A DNA stretch of 64,000 bases, taken from the NCBI RefSeq assembly GCF_030272615.1, contig NC_081413.1:337087302-337151301 (forward strand), written 5' to 3'. The stretch's first letter is position 1. Each line of letters opens with the position of its first letter. A program made the translations under genes and the position numbers. The notes below the pieces were generated by a model. That model did not search any database. It was not told the DNA's origin and worked only from the letters and a program-made list of their open reading frames with translations. This document shows, piece after piece, positions 49,352 to 59,719 of this stretch. This DNA is from Cryptomeria japonica. Its lineage: Eukaryota > Streptophyta > Pinopsida > Cupressales > Cupressaceae.

Positions 49352-50435
49352 CTACTCATCAGAATAGCCATAACTATCAGCATAGAAAAATTGTGCTAGA
49401 TCGACCGAACAAGTTATTCTGATGCAACACTATCAACTCACCTTTATCAGCATAGGTGTTCTGAAGTTCAAGCTCCACAGTGACAAAATTCATCGGCATA
49501 GGTTACTCCGATGAGAACTTCCATCAGAACAACCAACACTATTGGATTAGCTTTTGGACACTAACCCATCAATACAAACCTATTCTGATGACCCAACCTG
49601 AACCTCCATTGACATAGTTACTCTAAAATTGCATACCCACAGTCCTTCAACATATCAACATATGTTATTCTGATGAACTTACCAAGGGGACTTCTCTTCA
49701 TACTCCTTTGTCGGAATAGTTTACACTATCATCATAGCAATAATGTGTCATTCCACCTTCAATAACTACTCCGATAGGTATCCTCTATCTCTTGGTCGGC
49801 ATAGCTATTCTGATATACTGATATCAGAGTAGTTTGTTCTATCGATTTTACATAAAATCACTACTCTGCCTATGTTCAGCTATCCCGATAAGTGACTCTG
49901 TCTTGACATTTGACATTGCTATCCCCATCGGCATAGGTTACTTGGATGAGAACTTCCATTAGAACAACCAACACTATCGGATTAGCTTCTAGGCACTAAC
50001 CCGTTAATACAAACCTATTCAGATGACCCAACCTGAACCTCCATCGACATAGTTACTTTGAAATTGCATACCCACATTCCTTCAACATATCGGCATATGT
50101 TATTCCAATGAACTTACCAAGGCGACTTATCTTCATACTCCTCTGTCGGAATAGTTTACACTATCGACATAACAAGAATGTGTCAATCCATCTTCAATAG
50201 CTACTCCGATAGGTATCCTCGGTCTCTTGGTTGGCATAACTATTCTGATATACTGATATCAAAGTCTTCATACTCCTTTGTCGAAATAGTTTACACTATC
50301 GACATAACAAGAATGTGTCAATCCGTCTTCAATAGTTACTCCGATAGGTATCCTCAATCTCTTGGTTGACATAACTATTCCAATATACTGATATCGGAGT
50401 AGTTTGTTCTATCATTTTTATATAAAATTGCTACT
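49250..50435. repeat. Nested tandem repeats built from short inverted motifs
   Basis: A 435 bp unit is repeated (CATCGGCATAGGTTAC at 49491 and 49926), and inside the second copy a 135 bp unit is repeated again (CTTCATACTCC at 50131 and 50266). At fine scale, the words TCGGCATAG / TCGGAATAG and their complement CTATTCCGA / CTATTCTGA recur every few tens of bases. The array stops abruptly at the LTR at 50436; the sequence after TAAAATTGCTACT would be expected to continue beyond the gypsy element. Confidence 0.85.
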
Positions 50436-51713
50436 TGTGTGTGTGAAAAGTGGAATAAGTATCTGCAAGTTGTAAGACACAACACTTCAATTAAGTCATT
50501 GCATGCATGGTTAGATAGATATAATCATGAATATGAAAACCATAACAAATCGACCTATTGCCTTCTAAAAGATGCGAGTATAGACTTGCTCTCAGATTTG
50601 TCTAAGCAATACCAGTGACTAGACTACACCAAGTTGAAGGATTTAATCTATATGAGGACAAGATTAAGCTAAATGTATGCAAGATTAAGCTAGATGAATG
50701 AATATTAAGCTAAATTAATGAATATTAAGCTAGATGAATTCAAGCAATCATGATTAAACTAAGTATGCAAAAAGCTAAACTAAGATGCAATAATCTCAAA
50801 GCACAATATTTTCAATGACTCCAGAGCAAAAACTACACAATAACAATAAATCTCCAGGGTGTTTTGAATGAGAGATGAAGGTTGAATTTATAGAGACTCA
50901 AAAGAGAGACCAACGGTCAATATTTATTAACAATATGCGGTTGAGATTTCTCAAGAAAAACATAATCCATGTTAATTAAAATAATTGAGAGATAAAGTTA
51001 AGATAATCTTGAGATAGATTCTAATTATAGCTTGATTGAATGCATTCAGATTATAAGTTTGAGTTTGGATTGAATATAAATTTAGTTGACTCCATGCACT
51101 TGAGATAAAAACAGGCGATTCCATGCACATTTCTTTAATTTGCTCAAGATTTTTATTTAGAAAAAGGCCTTTTCAATGCAATTGAACCTCTTTCCTCAAG
51201 AAAAGCTTTGAGTTTTAATTTTAGAGAAAATGATTAGTTCAATTTAATTGCTTTTTTGATTTCTCAAGTTATCTCAATTTTAGAAAAAGAAATATCTTAA
51301 GTTTGATTATTTCTCTCAATTTAATTATTTTCTTTTGTTTTCAATTTAACTCTTTCTTTTGTAGACTAATTCCTCTTTATGTGATTAATCTTTTTGTAAA
51401 TTAATTAATCTTTTTTCTTTAAATTAATTGTTTTTTTTTTTATTTAAATGGCAAATTTATTTATTAATTAAATATTCTAGGATATTTAATTAAATAAATA
51501 AAAGAATTGATTAAAATGATTTGCTTGGAATGATTAATTGATTAAATACATATTTAATTAATATAGAGTGATTTATTTGCCAGGTAACATTAATGTTTGA
51601 AGAATTAATTAATTAGGTGCTCAAAGCTGATTTAATTGTCTTTGGTTAGGACCTTGGTGATGTTGTCGAGATTAGGGGCTCATAGTTTAGGTGACCATTT
51701 TTAGGGTATTACA
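50436..51713 (-). repeat. 3' LTR of the Tat-type element (about 1278 bp)
   Basis: Begins TGTGTGTGTGAAAAG and ends GGGTATTACA on the plus strand. A minus-strand TATA box (CTATAAATT) lies at 50885-50893. The inner end abuts the polypurine tract. The partner LTR is outside the window. Confidence 0.8.
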
Positions 51714-51729
51714 TTTGCCCCTCTTTGAA
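51714..51729 (-). promoter_or_regulatory. Polypurine tract
   Basis: The minus strand reads TTCAAAGAGGGGCAAA next to the LTR. It is nearly identical to the tract at 31694-31709. Confidence 0.85.
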
Positions 51730-52690
51730 TTAATGTGAGAGCAATGAATTGGTTCAAAGAATAGTTGATGTCAAATAGATATCAGTTCTGAACTTGATGG
51801 ATCACAAGCCAATGAAGAGCGAGATGTTCAGTTTGATTTGAAGTGATGAAACTGAACATATTGATTAAAGCGATACCAATCCTGAACTTGATTGAACTAG
51901 GACTGACAAAGAGCAAGATACCGTTCTTGAACTTGATTGATAAAGAAACAAGCATCAATCTAGAACTTGATTGAACTAGATCGAGCAAGAGACACAACCA
52001 ATTCCAAAATTGATTGAACAAGAATCGATTGAGCAAAGCGATAAAACCGATTCCAAACTTTATTGAACAAGAACCGATTAGCGAGAGAAAATGTCCAGCT
52101 TGAATTGATGTGATGAAATTGAACACCGATTTGAAGATTGATTCAGATAAGGACAAAGATTGATATGCCCCTAGAGATTGCTTTATTTGACATCGAAGAA
52201 TCTCAACGTGATACAAAGTGATTGAGTTAAGATGCCCCTAGTAACAAGGTTTAGTTGATTTTCTTTGTTTGAAAGGATTTTTGCTCGACTTTAGATGAAG
52301 ATTTGAAAAATTCCTCGACTTTAGATGATGATAATCACTGAAAAGATGTAATGAGTATGCCCCCTCGAGAGTGAAATCAAAAGATAGCAAGGGTACAACG
52401 ATTTTAGGCAATTTTGTGAAGATAAATAGATGTAGCGATGATAATTATTTGAGCACAAAGATTGATGTTGAAGAATTAATTTTGAGATCAGAGATGATTT
52501 GAGTGCCAAATGATTCAAAAATTGACTTGAGGATGAAAGTACTAAGTGGTCAATATTGTGAAATTTTGACTAGAAAATTGACGTCAGATTTCGATTTCGA
52601 TTTCAATCCCGAAAATGGACTCAGGACAGTTGATTTAGCTTAGGTACAAGTTTTTTGTCCATCGGAGCAAGTTTAAAAATTAGGATTTGA
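51730..52690 (-). other. 3' internal region between polypurine tract and the opposed gene
   Basis: Repetitive GATTGAACAAGA, CCGATTC and GAACTTGATTGA phrases recur about every 40-60 bp from 51780 to 52140. The minus-strand ORF there (52216-51782) is Ser/Phe/Ile-rich and probably a by-product of the repeats. Confidence 0.5.
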
Positions 52691-52691
52691 G

Positions 52692-52701
52692 CTATATAAG
52701 G
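52692..52701 (+). promoter_or_regulatory. TATA box of the opposed PMD gene
   Basis: CTATATAAGG lies 40 bp before the ATG at 52742, a normal plant spacing if transcription starts about 30 bp downstream. It points the opposite way to the retrotransposon's own genes. Confidence 0.6.
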
Positions 52702-52741
52702 GGTTCAATGTGTCATTGTCAATTCATTTTTACCTCTCAAA

Positions 52742-55096
52742 ATGAAAAACCTCCTGCGAAGAAAAATGGCAATTCCAACGCAAGAGCATCGGTTCAAGCG
52801 CCAGAGACGACATAATCGACCACAGAACTACACCCCAGCAGTAAGGGATCTATCTTTATCCTTTGCATTTCTCAATTTTTGAATTTTTGCATTTTATTTT
52901 GTTTGAAGTCGTTTATGTCATTTTATCGTGTGGTTCATTACTATTTCTCGTACGAGTTTCTGTCGCTTTGTATTTTGTTGTATGGGCATATAGGGTTTGT
53001 CGTCTGGTGTCTACACTGGTATCGTACGAGAGTGTTCTTTTGAGACCATTTAGTCCTCCAACATGTAGTAAATTATCATTTGGGTCTATTTACTCGTTTG
53101 GCTTGTTTTGTTTGCTCGTACGAGTTGTTGCTTGTTTGTAGAAACTCGTATGAAAAACAAGTAGTTTTTAAGGTTCAAAGAGTAATTTTTTATTTTGAAT
53201 GTTGTAAATTTGTGTTCTTTAGCATGTTTATCACATTCTTAGCACAAATTTGATCGCGTACTGGCAATTTGTATGTTTGATTTTACAGATTCAGTTGTCG
53301 GATATTCAATTTCGGTGTACATATCCGTCGACGATGAGGCTAGTCCGTGATTTATCAGACACACAAAGAGGTCATATTGGGTTGTGTGGATTTAGATACC
53401 TGTTACAGATACCTGATATCCATGTGAATCATTGTATGTTGACCACTTTAGTTGAGTGTTTTCATTCTGAGCATAACACCTTTCATTTACTAGTTGGAGA
53501 GAGGACCATCACGTCGGAGGATATATACATAATATTGAGGATTCTGTTTGCTAGAAATAAGGTGGACTATGATTCAACTCCACGAATGGGTATTTTGGCT
53601 CTTAGACTATATTCCATGATGAGACTATCCTTGATCATGCTATCACTTGGGACGATTTGATGAGCATGTATGGTGCAGAGTACTGTCTAGCTTGCGTTTT
53701 GGCTGGTATGATTAGTTGTTTTATGATGCCTGATAGAGGACAACAAGGTTTTTTATGTGGTTGCGGCAGAATTCTTGAGAGGTTGTTGACTCATCCAGTT
53801 AGATTAGGGTGGGAATCATGCTTACTTGCTCATATGAATCATGAGCTGCATGTGATTGTCTATTGGGAGGGGAAGAGCATGGTAGTAGGTGTCTTAGTTT
53901 TACAGATGTGGGCATGGGAGTATATCCCGGTATGCAGACCTATTGTAGATGATTCATGGGAGGTGCACCAACCTATTGTATGTTGTTACTCAGGTTATGT
54001 TACACAGACCCACCTAAGAAATATTGATTATTGGAGGAGGTAGTTGGATGATTTGATTGTTGTAGCATGGAGACCGTATAGGGGTATTGAGCTATGGGAT
54101 GATTGGAGAGAACAGAGGAAGGATGTGTTTATTAATCAACCTCTCATTGGCAGATTGGTGTCTATTATTGAGCTATTTGTAGTATCTAGGGTGATGAGAC
54201 AGTATGGGAGACCACAGAGTATATCTAAAAAGTTCACAGCCTATGCTAGATATGGGGAGGAGGAGAGACAAGGATGGACACAAAGACTATCATATGCGCT
54301 GAAAATGCAAGAGTTAGCGGGTTTACAGTTGCAGAGATGGGATTATCTAGATGATGTGGCAGACGCAGGGATATTGCTCCAGTATAGAGATTACTTGCAG
54401 AGACATCCTTTTCCTCGGTTTACAGATCTTAGAGAGCATGCGCCTCTTATAGAGGAGGTTGAGGAGGATGCACCAACATAGAAACAGGTACCAGGTCAAG
54501 TACAGGGATAAGTGGAGGTGTAGGGATAGAGAGCGGATGTACCTAGACGGACAAGAGGTGATCCTGGTGATAGTAGCAGGAGGGCACCAACGGGAGGTTG
54601 ACAGCAACAAAGAGGGGAGGGTGGATCCTTAGGAGTTGTTGGGGTTGAGGTTGGCGGTTCTAGGGCAGCAGAGGTTGGAGGTGAGGAGGAGAGAACGGCT
54701 CCTAGGCAAGTTAGGCAGTGGAGATATGAGCAAGGAGGCAGAGAGGGGGATGTTGGGAGAGAGCAGGAAGTACCAGACGTAGTACGGTCTTTGAGGGCAA
54801 GGGTGACAGGTTTGCAGTCATAGTTGATAATGGCGTAGATGTAGCTAGCAGAGCGAGATCGACAACATACAGAGGTGAGAGCAGAGCAAGATGCTCTTCA
54901 GTGAGAGGTTTTGCATCAGACGAGCCAGACAACTTATTATGTTGAAGCTTATAGTGTAGCGGTCCTAGTAGCGCAACAGGTTGTTTCATATTCTCGGTAT
55001 ATGGCTTGATCTAAGGGAGCTAGGGCACCCAAACAGGATGTCGGTCAACAGGCACCACCTCCTCCACCTGGCGATGAGGGAGAGGTAGAGAGATAG
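52742..55096 (+). pseudogene. Plant mobile domain (PMD) protein gene, antisense inside the Tat element
   Basis: Exon 1 (52742-52840) encodes 33 residues rich in Arg and Gln; exon 2 starts at 53289 in phase. PMD-type motifs follow in order: ALVE..-like TTLVECFHSEHNTFHLLVGE with TITSEDIYIIL, TWDDLMSMYG, WESCLLAHMNHEL, VLQMWAWEYIPVCRP, VAWRPY and VVSRVMRQYGRPQSI. The domain sits in transposon-borne proteins and in host proteins such as MAIN/MAIL1. After 54481 the same frame continues through TAG/TAA stops as a Gly/Gln/Arg-rich linker and a coiled coil (VRSLRARVTGLQS to 54930), ending Pro-rich at 55096. Breaks: one frameshift near 53612, a TAG at 54041, about ten later stops. The first, intact form was probably about 630 residues. 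Confidence 0.8.
52841..53288 (+). other. Predicted 448 bp intron
   Basis: The donor is GCA|GTAAGG and the acceptor TTGATTTTACAG|ATT. It is T-rich, as plant introns are, and the flanking codons join in phase 0. It contains three copies of the palindrome-like word (C)TCGTACGAG, at 52947, 53022 and 53115, and a decayed fourth at 53145. Confidence 0.65.
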
Positions 55097-56676
55097 ATTT
55101 GTTATATCTCATAGATTTTGTTATATACCCCATTTTTGTAGCCGATACGATTCTTACTTCGCTGAGACATTGTATATGATAGTTGATATCATTTGTACTC
55201 TTGGACACTAAGGTTATGATGAGATATATGAGCTCTTGATTTGATTTCATTGTACTTGTATTGATTGATTATGAGATATCTTTATATATGCTTTATTCTA
55301 TATGTATGCATATCATTTCAGTATGGATGTATGTAAATTAAATGAATATGGATGGGTTTTTTTTCTTTTTCATATTCAAATAAATAATGAAAATGAGTAA
55401 CTAGTAATGCCAATGTTTAGTTTTCATGTAGTAATATGAATGCAAATAAATATATAATAAAATATATGGATGTATATAAGATGCTCATGTATGCAGCTAA
55501 CATCTCAATACACAAGTACTCAATCAGAGAAATGATGATGAAAAAGATACCACTTAGCTGAGAAATGACAATTGCTTCAGACTCCCATTCAAAAGATAAA
55601 GAGATCATTGTTATCACGCTGAAATCACTTGAAATGCATAAAATTTAGAATGAATGCAACCTAAACTTAGTCACTAGATTTGGTATGCTTAATTTTCATC
55701 ACTGAGCTTTTTACAAACACAACAGGCAAAATAGAGTTCCTTCCTTTATATATGCAATATTAATTATCTTGTCCACAATGACCCTTTTATCATTCATATC
55801 CTTGGATAGATTACGCATGCATATGGATTGCACATTAAAGAAATTTCCTCAAAATAGACAAAAAAATGACTCCAACCTCCCTGTAGCATACAAATAAGTG
55901 GAGTCGAGGTATGTGTGGAGATTTCACCTTGATGTGAAAGCACTTATCACAGACACCCAGTTGATTAGATGTTTCTAGATCATCGGAATCATTCTTACAA
56001 GTAGAAAACAAAGAAAAGTATTATGCCCCCAATCCTTGCTCCTCTTAGTCAAGATAGACTTCCTTGAGTTACTCAGAGGGAAGAATAATCAAAAACCAAT
56101 GTAAAAGACAACACACAAAGAAAATTTCAATCATATCTCATACAGTTTAGTGATTGTTTTCAGTAGTCTTGTTTTGCTTGTTTACTCAGTGATAAAACTC
56201 TTCAGTAGTTTGGAGACAGGTGACTAACGTGGATTGGATAACCTAGTACTACCGACAGAAATATGATTTGGTTGATACTAATTAGGACATATAAATTGAT
56301 CAGTCGATTACCCTAAGACTAGGACATTGATCAGTTTCAAGCCATGAGGGTTCCAAAAGAACTAGACATCACAAAAGCGACTAAAAGATATGTACAAGCA
56401 AAAGCAAAGATGCAGGAAAGCAGAAATGAAAATGGGAAATGCCAAATTTGTGTTAGTAGATGAAGTGTTTGAGTACAAGAGGCACTTGTTTACTAGGTTT
56501 TCACCTACTTGGCAAAGACATTTTTTTTTCTTTTTTTTACCAAGGTGCCTGTTTACCTAGTTTTCAACAAGGCTTTTGATTATTATTATTATTATTTATT
56601 TATTTTTGGACTTTATATGATTTTTAGGATTATTTTCAGGACTTTTTCGCTGTACAGGTTGCTAGAGAAGAGAATA
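55097..56676 (-). other. Non-coding spacer between the PMD gene and integrase
   Basis: No gene. 55690-56080 and 56570-56650 resemble 32000-32350 and 32780-32960 in the non-autonomous element, so this module is shared by both families. Confidence 0.6.
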
Positions 56677-57830
56677 CTAAGTGAATAATTTTTTCAAGTG
56701 GATGGTGTTGATCGGTTCACAGAGTTGTTCTCCTTCCTATGTTGAGAGTTGATAAGCACCAGAGCTAAAGACTGCAGTAACAATATAGGGACCCAACCAA
56801 TTGGGTTCAAACTTCCCTTTGTTGTCTCAAAACTATTGATTTTTAGGATTCTCTCTCAAAACAAGGTCACCAACCTAAAATTCCCTTTGTTGAACTTTCA
56901 TGTTATAACCTCTAGACATTCTCTTTTGGTAAGCTCTCAGATGATCAAACGCCACTTGTCGACATTCATCCAACAACTCGAACTCTTGCAATCTAGATAT
57001 TTTGTAGTCTTCATCAGTCATAAGACCTTGCAAAGAGACCCATAAAGATGGAATTTCCACTTCAAGAGGCAAGACTGCTTCAAACCTATACACTAAATCA
57101 AAAGGTGTAGCCGCAGTAGGTGTTTTGATACTTGTTCTATAAGCCCATAGTGTAGGATTGAGCTGCAAATGCCAATCCTTTCCAGATTTGTTTACCGTTT
57201 TGTACAAGATAGTCAACAAATTTTTGTTAGATGCTTCAGCTTGTCCATTACCTCGAGGGTAATATATGGATGAGCAATGTTGTTTGATTTTGAACTTTTC
57301 ACAGAGCTCATCTAGATCTTTGTTTTTAAAATGCCCTCCATTATCAGTCACAATTGAAGAAGGTATCCCATACCTGCAGTTGATATAGTTAAGGATGAAC
57401 GGAGATACTTGTTTGTCGGTTGCTTTGATTAGCAGAACCGCTTCAACCCACTTAGTGAAGTACTTCGTGGTAGTTATGATAAACTTGTGTCTATTAGATG
57501 ATGTAGGATAGATTTGGCCAATGAGATCAAATGCCCATTGTTGAAAAGGCTAATGTGTGATGAAAGGTATTAGATCCCTTGTTGGAGCATGTATGAGATT
57601 CTCGTGTAGCTAACACTTCTCACAAGTTTTAGCAAATTTTATAGCATCTTTCTCCATATCTGGCCAGTAGTAGCCAACCCTTAGTAGTTTCCAAGCCAGA
57701 GTAAGACCGTTTGAATGAGATCCACAAATACCTTCATGGACTTCAGATAATGCGCATTGGTACTCTTTAGTTTCTAGATACCTAAGCAAAGTACTATCCA
57801 AACCTTGCCTATATAAATTGTTAGCGATGA
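56677..57830 (-). pseudogene. Tat-type integrase domain
   Basis: The zinc-binding part has a VHEGICGSHSNG stretch, WKLLRVGYYWPDM and FAKTCEKC (57801-57610). The core shows QQWAFDLIGQI, KYFTKWVEA and TDNGGHF, then the Glu-bearing YYPRGNGQAEASNKNLL; these supply the D-D-E residues. The C-terminal part (VGDLVLRENP, NWLGPYIV, HLKKLF) ends at about 56677. Integrase inserts the cDNA into host DNA. TAG stops fall after EKC and TH, and again in the C-terminal part, and two TGA stops lie just upstream of the domain, so it is inactive. Confidence 0.9.
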
Positions 57831-58203
57831 TGACATATCATGAAGCATTTCAGATTAGGTTTCTTTTCTCATTACAGGTAAGATTAGCAGGAATAATTTG
57901 GTCTCGTAAGTAAGAGTAAATGTGGCTATAGCGAGATGAGTCATGTCCAATGATAGAACAAACCATCTGGGAATCAGGGGAATCATAAGCAGGGTAATGT
58001 AACTCTTCCACCAGGAATTCAAAGCAGAACTGAGTTTCTTGTAGCTGTGGTATAGATGCTAAGGTAGCCATAGCATCTGCTGCTCTATTTGCAGATCAAG
58101 GAATCTGCTGAAATGATACAAAGGTAAAGTATTTCTTGAGGTCATCCACCATTATTTTATAGGGCATCAGTTTTTCATCCTGAGTTTGATATATATCATT
58201 GAT

Positions 58204-58449
58204 CTAGTTGATAATTAGCTGAGAGTCCCCATAGATGTGTAACTCGACAAGCTTCCATTCAATAGCTAGCTTGATTCCATTTACCAAGGCTTCATATTCT
58301 ACAATATTGTTTATGCAAGGAAAGAGAATCTTGTAAGCCTTTGGGATTGAATATCTTTGAGGAGTGATAAAAAGTATTCTAGCACCAGAACCTTGTTGAG
58401 TGAAAGACCCATCAAAGAACATTTTCCAGGATCGCCGAGTAAGGTGCAT
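58204..58449 (-). pseudogene. Second (archaeal-type) RNase H of the Tat lineage
   Basis: WKMFFDGSFTQQGSGARILF carries the first catalytic Asp, NIVEYEALVNGIKLAIE the Glu, and IYGDSQLIIN the next Asp. Its position between the gypsy RNase H and integrase is the arrangement known from Tat/Ogre elements, where an extra RNase H was acquired. Stops separate it from its neighbours (for example at about 58455). Confidence 0.85.
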
Positions 58450-58509
58450 GATGGATTAATCCATAAATTCTATGTGCAAAGGGTGATTGTCTTCAAGCGG
58501 AGCATCATC

Positions 58510-58890
58510 AAGTTGATCTGCAATGACTTGTCCTTTGATAGCTTTGTGTTATATATATTCAATGTCAAATTCTATGAGAATCATGACCCATTTAGCCAAT
58601 CTCCCTGTAAGTGTTACTTTGCTGAGAAGATATTTGAGTGGATCTATCTTAGCCACCAGCTTCATAGAATGTGCTAGCATGTAGTGTCTTAATTTCTGTG
58701 ATGCAAAGACCAATGCCAAACAACATTTCTCTATGATAGTATAGTTCATCTCATAGGACACCAAGGTTTGACTGATATAGTATATAGCTCTTTCCTTTTT
58801 ATTCTCATCTTGTTGTGCCAAAAGTGCCCCCAGTGATGTATCAGTAGCTGATATGTAGAGAATCAATGGATTGCCTTGAATTGGTGGCAC
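58510..58890 (-). pseudogene. Gypsy RNase H domain
   Basis: LILYISATDTSLGALLAQQD, AIYYISQTLVSYEMNYTIIE and KCCLALVFASQKLRHYMLAH are standard Ty3/gypsy RNase H motifs, including SATD...GA and YT.IEK. It ends in AKWVMILIEFDIEYI, followed by a TAA, and continues as HKAIKGQVIADQL in the same frame. Confidence 0.9.
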
Positions 58891-59013
58891 TAATATAGGT
58901 GGATTAGAAAGATATTCCTTGATCTGTTTTAGATGTTGTTCACAATATACATTCCAGTTATATGTGACTCCTTTCCATAATGCCTTTGTGAATGGTTGAG
59001 CCTTATCTGCTAG

Positions 59014-59712
59014 CTAAGAGATGAAACGTCTTATGGATTGGAGTCGCCCTTGGAGAATCCTCATTTGATTGACATTCTTCAGAGGTGACATTTCCATTAC
59101 AACCTTAACATTTTTTGGATTTACTTCAATTCCTTTCACTGAAACAATGTATCCTAGGAGCTTACCAGATGTAACTCCAAATGCACATTTCTTGGGATTC
59201 AATATGAGTTTGAATTTGTCCATCCTATCGAAGATTGGACCTAGTTCTGATATATGTGTTGATCTTTTCATAGATTTTACTAGAGTATCATCAACATAGT
59301 CCTCCGTGTTTTTGTACATTATATAATGAAAAATTGTTGTTACAACTCTTTGATAAGTAGCACCTGCATTCCATCATAAAGTTCCCCATGCATAGGTGAA
59401 TGTTGTTTTCTCTTGATCTTCAGGTGCAATTTTGATCTGATTGTATTTTGGAAAAACCATCCATTAAAGAGTACATTTCATAGCCAACAATCATGTACAC
59501 TATCATGTCTATGTTGGGCAGCGGAAAATCATCTTTTGGACAAGCTTTCTTTAAATCTCTGAAATTTGAGCAAGCATGTATTGATTTGTCAGGACTAGAA
59601 ATAGGTACAATATTAGATATCCACTCAGCACAATCAATTGCTCTGATGAATCCAGCTTTTAGTAATTTTTCTAGCTCAGCTTTAACAAGTAATGCAACAT
59701 GAGGATGCATTT
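59014..59712 (-). pseudogene. Gypsy reverse transcriptase
   Basis: VALLVKAELEKLLKAGFIRA, WISNIVPISSPD and FRDLKKACPKDDFPLPNID cover the N-terminal palm and fingers; SLMDGFS holds the first catalytic Asp. A frameshift follows near 59452, then a short gap where the MPFGLK-type motif should be, then AGATYQR, EDYVDDTLVKS (YVDD active site) and KCAFGVTSGKLLGYIVS. It is broken by the frameshift and deletion. Confidence 0.92.
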
Positions 59713-59719
59713 TTCAGAG

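Noticed and set aside
49250-50435. CRISPR-like regular repeats
   Set aside because: Repeats are not identical, spacers are not unique and the context is plant transposon DNA.
51782-52216. 144-codon minus-strand ORF in the Tat element's 3' region
   Set aside because: Ser/Phe/Ile-rich and follows the 40-60 bp GATTGAACAAGA-type repeats; no domain, so treated as repeat-derived.
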